Origin: Hyphomicrobiales bacterium
GTDB lineage: Bacteria; Pseudomonadota; Alphaproteobacteria; Rhizobiales; Aestuariivirgaceae
NCBI GenBank assembly: GCA_003151375.1
Contig: PLXI01000071.1
Location: 404-9,107 of the forward strand
Direction: 5' to 3'
Length of the DNA: 8,704 bases
A program made the position numbers and the translations under genes. Positions 1-5,581 of this stretch are shown in pieces (the stretch's first letter is position 1; each line of letters begins with the position of its first letter). Under the pieces are notes generated by a model, which saw only the letters and a program-made list of their open reading frames with translations, was not told the DNA's origin and made no database searches.

Positions 1-604
1 CGGGATAGACCGCAGGCAGAACGACCTGCCTGATGGTGCGCCAGCGGCTGGCACCAAGAAGGGCCGCCGCTTCTTCCACATCGCGTTGTGCTTCGGCCAG
101 CACAGGCTCAACACTGCGCACCACAAATGGTAAGCCAATGAAAATCAAAGCCAGCACAACGCCATAAGGTGTGAAGGCAATCTTAATGGCCGCCTTCGCA
201 GCCAATGCGCCAATCCAGCCATTGGGTGCATAAAGTGTAGCCAGCGCAATGCCGGCCACTGCGGTCGGCAGCGCAAATGGCAGATCTATGGTGGCATCCA
301 CAAATTTACGACCCGGAAAATTGTAGCGCACCAACACCCATGCGATCACAAGACCAAACACAGCATCAATGAACGCCGCAATTGCGGCTGCCCCAAAAGA
401 CAAACGAAACGCCAAATAAACGCGCGGGTCTGTAGCCACCGCAAAGAAACCCGTTGGCCCGACCGACGAAGCTTTCGCGACAAGCGCAACCAGCGGAACA
501 ATAACAATGATACCCAAGGCCAAAAGCGTAAAACCAAGCGTCACCCCAAAGCCTGGGATAACGCTCGGCTGCTTAAGGCGCGAGAGGAATTGCGCCGAAC
601 TCAT
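1..604 (-). CDS. cysT: Sulfate/thiosulfate ABC transporter permease CysT (5' part, runs off left edge)
   Basis: Inner-membrane permease of the CysTWA sulfate/thiosulfate importer, working with the binding protein encoded just upstream. About 201 N-terminal residues are visible and the frame is open to the window edge. A hydrophobic first segment (about residues 15-40) follows a short polar N-terminus. The family stretch DLPFALPTAVAGIALATLY is seen near residues 107-125. The ABC-permease EAA loop (EEAAALLGASRWRTIRQV) lies near residues 176-193, where it would contact the ATPase. The ATG follows the upstream gene's TAA directly, with no spacer, which implies translational coupling in a cysP-cysT operon. 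The sister permease CysW is less likely because the gene lies immediately after the binding-protein gene. The remaining third of the protein, and presumably cysW and cysA, lie to the left. Confidence 0.93.
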   Translation of the reverse strand, partial: MSSAQFLSRLKQPSVIPGFGVTLGFTLLALGIIVIVPLVALVAKASSVGPTGFFAVATDPRVYLAFRLSFGAAAIAAFIDAVFGLVIAWVLVRYNFPGRKFVDATIDLPFALPTAVAGIALATLYAPNGWIGALAAKAAIKIAFTPYGVVLALIFIGLPFVVRSVEPVLAEAQRDVEEAAALLGASRWRTIRQVVLPAVYP

Positions 605-1630
605 TTAGTTCACCGGCTTGTAAATCTGATCAAACACGCCGCCATCATTGAAGAACTTTTCCTGCGCTTTGCTCCAACCGCCGAAATCTTTGTCAATCGA
701 AACCAGCTCAAGCTTTGGAAATTTGGCCAGATCCGCGGGATCAGCAGCCGATGCATCTGATGGGCGATAGTGCAAATGCGCTGCTATCTTTTGGGCAGGT
801 GCTGTGAAAAGATAGTCCAGATAGGCCTTGGCCTGCTTTTCTGTGTTGTTGGCCTTCACGTTTTCATCAATCAGCGCCACTGGTGTTTCCGCGTTGATGG
901 AAATTGAAGGATAGACAATCTCAAATTTGTCGGCGCCGAATTCATCAAGGGCCAGCCAAGCATCACTTTCCCATGAGATCAACACATCGCCAATGCCGCG
1001 TTGAGCAAAAGTGGTGGTGGAGCCACGCGCACCAGAGTCGAGAACGGGAACATTTTTATAGAGGGCTGCGATGAAGTCCTTGGATTTGCTTTCATCGCCG
1101 CCAAGATTCTTGTTGGCCCAGGCCCAGGCAGCAAGAAAATTCCAGCGCGCCCCACCTGAAGTTTTCGGGTTTGGCGTGATCACTTGGGTGCCCGCTTTGG
1201 CAAGATCACCCCAATCCTTGATGCCTTTGGGATTACCCTTTTTTACCAGAAACACAATCGTCGAGTTGAAGGGTGTTGAATTATGCGGCTCACGCGTAGC
1301 CCAATCCTGCGGGAGAAGTTTGCTTTTGGAAGCAATCGTGTCGATATCGCCAGCAAGTGCCAATGTGACAACATCGGCTTTCAGTCCATCGATCACGGCG
1401 CGGGCTTGTTTGCCGGAGCCTCCGTGAGATTGGTTGATCGTCACAACTTCTCCAGTCTTTGTTTTCCACTCAGCGGCAAAGGCTTCATTAATGGCCTTAT
1501 AGAGTTCGCGTGTGGGATCATAAGACACATTCAAGAGCTGGCTGTCTGCCCTCGCAAAGGAAGCGCTAGCAGCTAATGTTAGGGCCAGAGCAGCAATTAT
1601 TCCGGTGGTTTTGAACACTGTAGCGCGCAT
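605..1630 (-). CDS. cysP: Periplasmic sulfate/thiosulfate-binding protein of ABC transporter
   Basis: Captures sulfate or thiosulfate in the periplasm and delivers it to the CysTWA permease. The protein is 341 aa, the usual size for CysP/Sbp. Residues 1-28 form a Sec signal peptide (basic start, Ala/Leu core, likely cleavage after FARA). Family signatures follow: NQSHGGSGKQARAVIDGL with ADVVTLALAGDID in the first lobe, and NPKTSGGARWNFLAAWAW in the second, where the loops bind the oxyanion. I chose the ATG at 1630 because GGAGAA sits 4 nt before it. The upstream ATG (1642) and TTG (1645) in the same frame lack any ribosome site. The neighbour CysT starts directly after the stop. The sequence alone does not separate CysP (thiosulfate) from Sbp (sulfate), so the symbol is provisional. 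Confidence 0.93.
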   Translation of the reverse strand: MRATVFKTTGIIAALALTLAASASFARADSQLLNVSYDPTRELYKAINEAFAAEWKTKTGEVVTINQSHGGSGKQARAVIDGLKADVVTLALAGDIDTIASKSKLLPQDWATREPHNSTPFNSTIVFLVKKGNPKGIKDWGDLAKAGTQVITPNPKTSGGARWNFLAAWAWANKNLGGDESKSKDFIAALYKNVPVLDSGARGSTTTFAQRGIGDVLISWESDAWLALDEFGADKFEIVYPSISINAETPVALIDENVKANNTEKQAKAYLDYLFTAPAQKIAAHLHYRPSDASAADPADLAKFPKLELVSIDKDFGGWSKAQEKFFNDGGVFDQIYKPVN

Positions 1631-1634
1631 GACA

Positions 1635-1640
1635 TTCTCC
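1635..1640 (-). promoter_or_regulatory. Ribosome binding site that fixes the cysP start
   Basis: GGAGAA on the minus strand lies 4 nt before the ATG at 1630 and inside the longer reading of the gene. It supports the shorter 341-aa product over starts at 1642 or 1645. Confidence 0.75.
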
Positions 1641-1655
1641 ATCAATAAAAGCGTT

Positions 1656-1690
1656 ATCTATATACTATACGGATTTAATGGAGAATCAAG
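1656..1690 (-). promoter_or_regulatory. Predicted cysPT promoter with overlapping palindromic operator
   Basis: On the minus strand CTTGAT (1690-1685) and TAGTAT (1667-1662) are separated by 17 nt, close to the alphaproteobacterial housekeeping consensus. This would start transcription near 1655, about 25 nt before the cysP ATG. A 19-bp imperfect palindrome, ATCcgTATAgTATAtaGAT (1674-1656, matching arms in capitals), covers the -10. The position is that of a repressor site, and the adjacent Rrf2 regulator is the obvious candidate. The promoter and operator are predictions from pattern only. Confidence 0.5.
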
Positions 1691-1739
1691 CCCTCGTTCG
1701 TTAAAAAGAACAACTTGTGTTTTTAGAATTACTTAAATG

Positions 1740-2180
1740 TTAGGTTGTCGGTGGCAATATGACATCAGCCTGATGCATCACTGAGGCCAGAGAAGTGGTT
1801 TCCAACGCTGATAGATAGTCGCCATAAGCCTTGGAGAAGGCCAGCCGCACTTCGCATTTTGCTTCCGTCTTGCAGTCATCACATCGCTTGTAGGCTGTGC
1901 GAGATAGGCAGGGCAGCGGCGCAATCGGCCCATCAATAGAGCGAAGCATCGGCCCAATGTAAATGAGATCCGCCGGTTTCAGCAACTGATAACCGCCGTC
2001 CGGGCCACGACGAGAAGTAATGTAACCAGCCGACTTCAACGCCAAAAGAATCTGCTCCAAGAACTTCTTGGGCAGACTTTCCTGAACAGCCAATTCCTTG
2101 ATTTGCAGCCCCCTACCGTTTTGTACACGGGCAAGGGCCACCATAGCCTTAAAGGCATATCGAGCACGTTGTGAAATCAT
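1740..2180 (-). CDS. Rrf2-family transcriptional regulator with four clustered cysteines
   Basis: DNA-binding regulator of the Rrf2 family (relatives IscR, NsrR, RirA, CymR), 146 aa. The N-terminus MISQRARYAFKAMVALA is the family's first helix, followed by a winged HTH to about residue 70 with the wing motif RRGPDGGYQL (58-67). Cys91, Cys100, Cys103 and Cys109 form a C-x8-C-x2-C-x5-C cluster where IscR and NsrR carry their Fe-S ligands, so a cluster or thiol sensor is plausible. I chose the ATG at 2180 because it matches the family N-terminus. A GTG at 2213 would add 11 unrelated residues and has no ribosome site. The gene stands about 110 bp upstream of and co-directional with cysPT, which suggests that it controls sulfate uptake. 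That role is inferred from position; the family assignment is firm. Confidence 0.9.
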   Translation of the reverse strand: MISQRARYAFKAMVALARVQNGRGLQIKELAVQESLPKKFLEQILLALKSAGYITSRRGPDGGYQLLKPADLIYIGPMLRSIDGPIAPLPCLSRTAYKRCDDCKTEAKCEVRLAFSKAYGDYLSALETTSLASVMHQADVILPPTT

Positions 2181-2186
2181 ACCCCT

Positions 2187-2215
2187 ATTTAGAGAGCATC
2201 CCCACACCCGCACAA
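2187..2215 (-). promoter_or_regulatory. Candidate promoter giving a leaderless rrf2 transcript
   Basis: TTGTGC (2215-2210) and CTAAAT (2192-2187) on the minus strand are 17 nt apart. Counting the usual seven bases from the end of the -10 puts +1 at 2180, the A of the chosen start codon. The only purine-rich stretch, AGGGG, is one base from the ATG, too close for normal pairing with 16S rRNA. Both facts fit a leaderless message. The -35 match is moderate. Confidence 0.35.
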
Positions 2216-2222
2216 GGGGTGA

Positions 2223-2414
2223 CTAGCCCGGCCAACCCGGTGGCCACGGATAATCGCGGTATTTCTCGTCCCATTTGCTCTCAATCAGCTCAGCATAAAA
2301 AAGCTCATTACGTGAGGCTGGATTGAGACTGCCATGCAAGAGATGATCGCCCATAGGCGCAATCACGGTTTCGCGCGCGAAGAATAGGCGCAGCACGTCC
2401 AATATGCGGCTCAT
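2223..2414 (-). CDS. Small protein of unknown function, 63 aa
   Basis: I do not recognise this family. The 63-aa product starts with an amphipathic stretch, MSRILDVLRLFFARE. It then has a polar middle and ends in an aromatic, proline-rich tail (YRDYPWPPGWPG). There is no signal peptide, no cysteine and no convincing transmembrane span. Coding status is supported by a perfect AGGAGG (2428-2423) 8 nt before the ATG, and by a TGATG junction in which the start shares one base with the stop of the 54-aa gene upstream. It ends 42 nt before the rrf2 ATG, so read-through into rrf2 is possible. The acidic/aromatic tail could be an interaction surface, but nothing in the sequence states a function. Confidence 0.7.
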   Translation of the reverse strand: MSRILDVLRLFFARETVIAPMGDHLLHGSLNPASRNELFYAELIESKWDEKYRDYPWPPGWPG

Positions 2415-2578
2415 CAGGCAGCCCTCCTCATAGCGGGACGCAAGGTCTCGAACAAATTCTCAATCTGCCAGCGCTGCACGCCATCGCGGCGCATCACGTC
2501 TTGTATAATCGGATCATCAAGCATTTCACGCAGGGTCAATTCGTGATCCACCAATTTGCGTTTGGAAAATATGTGCAT
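2414..2578 (-). CDS. Small protein of unknown function, 54 aa
   Basis: The reading frame begins at the ATG at 2578 with GGAGA (2589-2585) 6 nt upstream. It encodes 54 residues beginning MHIFSKRKLVDHELTLREML and ending RPAMRRAA. The composition (Leu, Glu, Arg, Asp; no cysteine; no hydrophobic span) suggests a soluble, mostly helical small protein. The segment DPIIQDVMRRDGVQRWQIENL looks like a helix-turn-helix-like pair of helices, though it is not a family I can name. The stop shares one base with the start of the 63-aa gene (TGATG), which strongly suggests that the two are translated as a coupled pair. It lies 71 nt after the lysR stop. Confidence 0.65.
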   Translation of the reverse strand: MHIFSKRKLVDHELTLREMLDDPIIQDVMRRDGVQRWQIENLFETLRPAMRRAA

Positions 2579-2640
2579 GTGAAGTCTCCGTTGTTTACGG
2601 CATTAATTTCATGCGAAACAATAGATTCCACAATTGAGTT

Positions 2641-2663
2641 ATGTTGCGTTCAGGCCGCAACAT
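2641..2663 (-). terminator. Hairpin across the lysR stop codon
   Basis: Perfect 8-bp arms (ATGTTGCG and CGCAACAT) with a 7-nt loop span the last codons and stop of lysR. No T-run follows on either strand, so this is not a classical rho-independent terminator. It may be an mRNA 3'-end or stability structure separating lysR from the small genes 63 nt further on. Confidence 0.3.
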
Positions 2664-3606
2664 TGTTCAAACTGTCCACAAAAAACGCAGGTCTTTTGTC
2701 CTGCACCTCCGTCACTTGCAGGCGCAGCCAATCGCGAAAGTGAGAAACCTTGGGAAGATTCAATTTCGATTTCGGTGCGACGAGATAATAGGCAAAGTTC
2801 ACTGGAACCTCAGTAGAGAAAAGCCGCACCAGACGGCCAGCTTTGATGTCCGATCCTGCCAAGGTCGATTTCGCCAGCGCAATACCACGTCCTAGAATCG
2901 CTGACTCCAGCACGAGACTCGCCTGATTGAAACGCGGGCCGCGTGCAGCGTCAATTTCGCCATGGCCAGCCGCGCGCAACCAATGATCCCAACCCGGGCA
3001 GGAAGGATCATTATCTGGGCTATCATCATGCAACAGAGTTTGATTTGCGAGATCCCCCAGCGATTTGAGTCCAGTGGCAGATCTCAGAAGGTCCGGGCTG
3101 CATACAGGATAGACTGACTCCGCCAGCAGCTTTTCGCTATGCAACTCGGCATAGGACCCGCCACCATAACGAATCGCAACATCAACACTGTCCCTGGTGA
3201 AATCGACGAGTTGCACCGAAGCAGACACATTCACGTCAATTTGTGGATGAAGAGTCTGAAACTCATGCAGGCGCGGCAAAAGCCATTTTGATGCAAATGA
3301 TGGTGCAACGCTAACATTGAGCGTGCCGGTCTCACCCAATGCATCAATTGCATCCATCGCGGACTGGAACTGGGCAAAGCCGCCCTGAATATGAATGAGT
3401 GCCGCTTTACCAGCGTCGGTCAAAGCAATGCCTCGTCCTGAGCGTTCCAAGACCGGCATGCCAATAAAATCTTCAATGAGACGGATTTGGTGACTAATGG
3501 CCGCTGGCGAGACGCTGAGTTCAGCTGCGGCCAGAGAAACGCTGAGGTTTCGGGCGGCAGACTCAAAGGCGCGGAGCGAGTTCAAAGGGGGCAAATTTCG
3601 TTTCAT
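2650..3606 (-). CDS. LysR-family transcriptional regulator, GcvA-like
   Basis: DNA-binding regulator of 318 aa, typical for the family. The N-terminal winged HTH (about residues 5-65) carries the GcvA-type opening LPPLNSLRAFESAARN, the recognition region LSVSPAAISHQIRLIEDF and the wing ending in LTDAGKAAL. The C-terminal periplasmic-binding-like effector domain (about 92-300) includes TLNVSVAPSFASKWLLPRL, a common motif in GcvA/AmpR-type members. It is transcribed divergently from an outer-membrane protein gene with 186 bp between them, the usual layout for a LysR regulator and its target. A perfect inverted repeat just downstream of its predicted -10 suggests autoregulation. The effector cannot be read from the sequence, and there is no glycine-cleavage gene nearby, so I give no symbol. 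Confidence 0.92.
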   Translation of the reverse strand: MKRNLPPLNSLRAFESAARNLSVSLAAAELSVSPAAISHQIRLIEDFIGMPVLERSGRGIALTDAGKAALIHIQGGFAQFQSAMDAIDALGETGTLNVSVAPSFASKWLLPRLHEFQTLHPQIDVNVSASVQLVDFTRDSVDVAIRYGGGSYAELHSEKLLAESVYPVCSPDLLRSATGLKSLGDLANQTLLHDDSPDNDPSCPGWDHWLRAAGHGEIDAARGPRFNQASLVLESAILGRGIALAKSTLAGSDIKAGRLVRLFSTEVPVNFAYYLVAPKSKLNLPKVSHFRDWLRLQVTEVQDKRPAFFVDSLNNVAA

Positions 3607-3622
3607 AATACCATCTTAATCT

Positions 3623-3637
3623 CTACTTATTAAGTAG
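3623..3637. promoter_or_regulatory. Perfect 7-1-7 inverted repeat, candidate LysR operator
   Basis: CTACTTA-T-TAAGTAG lies 17 bp in front of the lysR start codon and about 155 bp in front of the barrel gene. The AT-rich interrupted dyad is of the kind LysR regulators bind (T-N11-A type). It falls at the predicted lysR transcription start, as expected for autorepression. Confidence 0.5.
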
Positions 3638-3639
3638 TG

Positions 3640-3667
3640 TATATAGATCAAAAGTGCGAAATGCAAG
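3640..3667 (-). promoter_or_regulatory. Predicted lysR promoter
   Basis: On the minus strand CTTGCA (3667-3662) and TATATA (3645-3640) have 16 nt between them. This puts transcription start near 3633, inside the 7-1-7 inverted repeat. I found no convincing -35/-10 pair for the divergent barrel gene in this intergenic stretch. Confidence 0.4.
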
Positions 3668-3792
3668 AAAAATCCTAGTCTTTGACTTCCAAATTAAAGT
3701 GAAGCTGGGCGGAGGCGTCATTTTAATATTTCTAAATTGTCGGCCACCCTATCTTCACATAAGCGGGGCACCTACAAAAACAGGGGATAACT

Positions 3793-4479
3793 ATGAAATT
3801 GAAGACCACCGCACTCACGTCTACGGCTTTCTTGATCTGCTTTGGGGCGACCGCCGCCTCTGCCGCTGATGTGGCAGATCCAGCACCGGCACCTTCTGCA
3901 GCAAACACGATTTCTTTGGAAGCGAGCCCTGAGTTTTATGACTTGGCCAATCCAGGCAAAAACGCAGCGGGTGATTTAGACGATATCAACTTCAAGCTCG
4001 CGGTGTCACATACGTTTAGTAATAACGTTGTCTTGGGTGGCGACATCCAATACACCCAGCGCGCAGCAATCGCCAATGTTGCAAGCTCAGTTGATCAAGC
4101 TGAAGTCACTCTGGGTTATAAGTTGAAACTGGATGCTGTCACACTGACCCCTGGCGTATTGCTCGGCTATGGATTTGGCGATGAACCCAAGATCAATCCA
4201 GCAAACAATTTTAACCCAGACGCTTATTGGGCAGTAACATTAGCCGGCGATTTCAAACTCAATTCGCAATGGACATGGAATGTGTTCAACGTGCGCTATC
4301 GCAATGCGTTTGATTACACCTGGATTACGCCAAAGATTACAACTGGCATCACCTACAACATTGATAAAACCGATGCTGTATATTTTAACATCGGCAATGC
4401 TTGGAAAGACAAGGGCGACGGTAACGGCCTGGTGCAAGACAAATACAACATTACAGTTGGTTATAAATACTCGTTCTAA
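3793..4479 (+). CDS. Outer-membrane beta-barrel protein (small porin-like)
   Basis: The 228-aa precursor has a clear Sec signal peptide (residues 1-24, MKLKTTAL start, cleavage after AASA) and a short Ala/Pro-rich linker (AADVADPAPAPSAAN). The rest alternates polar and hydrophobic residues in strands such as INFKLAVSHTFS, VVLGGDIQYTQ, AEVTLGYKLKL and VTLTPGVLLGYGF. It ends in YNITVGYKYSF, a C-terminal aromatic of the kind read by the BAM complex. Mature length fits an 8- to 10-stranded barrel, smaller than a general porin. AGGGGA lies 5 nt before the ATG. The gene is divergent from lysR and may be its target. Substrate is unknown, and a barrel with a structural rather than transport role is equally possible. 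Confidence 0.8.
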   Translation: MKLKTTALTSTAFLICFGATAASAADVADPAPAPSAANTISLEASPEFYDLANPGKNAAGDLDDINFKLAVSHTFSNNVVLGGDIQYTQRAAIANVASSVDQAEVTLGYKLKLDAVTLTPGVLLGYGFGDEPKINPANNFNPDAYWAVTLAGDFKLNSQWTWNVFNVRYRNAFDYTWITPKITTGITYNIDKTDAVYFNIGNAWKDKGDGNGLVQDKYNITVGYKYSF

Positions 4480-4496
4480 TTATTGAGTTTGTGTCG

Positions 4497-4525
4497 AAAA
4501 AGCCCGGCTTTGCCCGGGCTTTTTT
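4497..4525 (+). terminator. Rho-independent terminator after the barrel gene
   Basis: An 11-bp perfect stem (AAAAAGCCCGG and CCGGGCTTTTT) with a 6-nt loop is followed by a T-run, 17 nt after the TAA. The A-tract on the left makes it potentially bidirectional, but no minus-strand gene ends here. Confidence 0.93.
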
Positions 4526-4695
4526 GTTGTCAGAATATCGACCAAACCGATCAAAGTATGAAGTTGCACAGATAAGAGCCATCTTCTTCGATGTGGTAAG
4601 CAAGCTGAACTTGTTCCCTGTCAAAACCCCGATGAAGCGACAAAAGTCGCCGAACAACTCGTCGATATGTCGATATATTGAAGAAGACCTGACGC
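4526..4695. other. Gene-free stretch, possibly more recombinase relic
   Basis: No reading frame here has a ribosome site or recognisable protein. A plus-strand frame containing FPVKTPMKRQ and, just before the recognisable relic, EEDLTLV faintly resembles the region ahead of the C-terminal domain of serine recombinases. The likeness is too weak to call. Otherwise I see only short AT-rich tandem likenesses (tcgatat twice near 4665-4680). Confidence 0.3.
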
Positions 4696-4895
4696 TGGTT
4701 TGAAGGAGTGACCACCGGCAAATTTCCTACACTTCGCGCAATCGCAGCTAAAGAGAATTTAGACAGGTCGTACGTCGGTTGACTTCTCTCGATCGCCTTT
4801 TGGCTCCTGGTATTGTTGAGCAAATAGTGGCCGGAAAGCATCTGGCGACCCTGACTCCCGAGAGGTCGCGAAAGGCCTGCCCGCCGGTTAAGTGA
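4696..4895 (+). pseudogene. Decayed C-terminal fragment of a serine-recombinase-like protein
   Basis: Read across two lesions, the plus strand gives RWFEGVTTGKFPTLRAIAA, then KENLDRSYVG, then LLSIAF, then LAPGIVEQIVAGKHLATLTPE. This follows the C-terminal helix-turn-helix tail of large site-specific (serine) recombinases of alphaproteobacteria, in which an S/TLxxIAxxExxxxSYVxRLLxLAFLAPDIVEAIxxGRQPxxLT pattern is common (recalled, not searched). Lesions: a TGA at 4780-4782 stands where the family has Arg (one change from CGA). A one-base deletion in the T-run near 4798-4801 shifts the frame before LAPGIVEQ. The frame then runs to a TGA at 4893-4895. The catalytic resolvase domain is absent. 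This is a relic of an integrated element, not a working gene. Confidence 0.7.
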
Positions 4896-4914
4896 CGGCA
4901 AATGTTTAGTGCCC

Positions 4915-4945
4915 AAGACGCCGCCTGGTAGGCGGCATCTTTTTA
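4915..4945 (+). terminator. GC-rich hairpin with T-run, convergent between relic and PAP2 gene
   Basis: GCCGCC-TGGTA-GGCGGC is flanked by AAGA and TCTT arms that extend the stem past one A/C mismatch. It ends in TTTTT on the plus strand at the 3' end of the minus-strand PAP2 gene. It would stop plus-strand transcription leaving the relic. On the minus strand it gives a hairpin just after the PAP2 stop, without a T-run. Confidence 0.65.
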
Positions 4946-5581
4946 GTTGGATGAAAATCGACTACTATGGTCTGAAGGGTTCGCCCCAGCGAGAAAGATC
5001 AGCCAAACGGCCGCGATGAGATAGCCTCCCAAAACATCCGAACCATAATGTACACCAAGAAAAATTCGTGAGGCTCCGATCAAGGTAAACATCAGCACTG
5101 CCGCACTCCAAATGGTTTTGGTTTGATTGCCCTGAGCGTAGCGGTCCATGACAATGGCAATCGAAATGTAGAATGTGAGACTGTATAGCGCGTGCCCACT
5201 TGGAAAACTGTAAGACGCTGGCAAGGTGTGCGCATAGACTTCATCGGGCCTAGGTCGACGCACGATCCATTTTACAATCGTATCAAGCCCAACAGCGCCA
5301 CCCATCGCAAAAGCAATTTGTCGCACAGCCTGCCAACGACGTCGCATTGCAAATATGCCCATGGTGAGAAAGGTAAGGCCGCTGAGGACGCCGACCGATC
5401 CCATAAACGACACGCCTTCCCAGATCGTTACACTTGTTGGCGTGTTAAAGCCGAGGGCCCAATTGCGCAGTACCATATCAATGCTGTTCGTCTCGCCGTT
5501 CCAAACCAAGACCAGAAGAATGGCAAAAGATCCCGCCATTATTGCCAATGCGACAAAGCGTTGATTTCGACCCAAAGTCAT
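4943..5581 (-). CDS. PAP2-family membrane lipid phosphatase
   Basis: Integral-membrane phosphatase of 212 aa with the complete PAP2 active site. Motif 1 is K104 to R111-P112 (KWIVRRPRP), motif 2 is PSGH at 127-130, and motif 3 is SRIFLGVHYGSD at 171-182, giving S171-R172, catalytic H178 and D182. Hydrophobic spans lie near residues 10-28, 60-78, 88-106, 133-147, 158-176 and 184-199, matching the six-helix fold. It starts inside the stop of the lipid-kinase gene (TAATG, one shared base), so the two are co-translated. Family members dephosphorylate phosphatidate, lysophosphatidate or undecaprenyl pyrophosphate. With a lipid kinase as partner, a phosphatidate/diacylglycerol-type substrate is the natural guess. 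The BacA-independent undecaprenyl pyrophosphatase role cannot be excluded. Confidence 0.92.
   Translation of the reverse strand: MTLGRNQRFVALAIMAGSFAILLVLVWNGETNSIDMVLRNWALGFNTPTSVTIWEGVSFMGSVGVLSGLTFLTMGIFAMRRRWQAVRQIAFAMGGAVGLDTIVKWIVRRPRPDEVYAHTLPASYSFPSGHALYSLTFYISIAIVMDRYAQGNQTKTIWSAAVLMFTLIGASRIFLGVHYGSDVLGGYLIAAVWLIFLAGANPSDHSSRFSSN

Noticed and set aside
1703..1724. AT-rich weak stem-loop between rrf2 and cysP, flanked by A5 and T5 runs, as an rrf2 terminator
   Set aside because: Three mismatches inside the stem and no GC core. Folding is too weak to claim.
1740..2213. Longer Rrf2 product from GTG at 2213
   Set aside because: Adds 11 residues not seen at Rrf2 N-termini, has no ribosome site, and the ATG at 2180 matches the family start.
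3654..3869. Plus-strand frame of 71 codons upstream of and into the barrel gene
   Set aside because: Overlaps the signal-peptide region in another frame. It has no ribosome site and no recognisable product.
4551..4916. Minus-strand open frame of 121 codons in the gap between the barrel and PAP2 genes
   Set aside because: No ribosome site and no recognisable domain, and it lies antisense to the recombinase relic, which explains the local coding-like composition.
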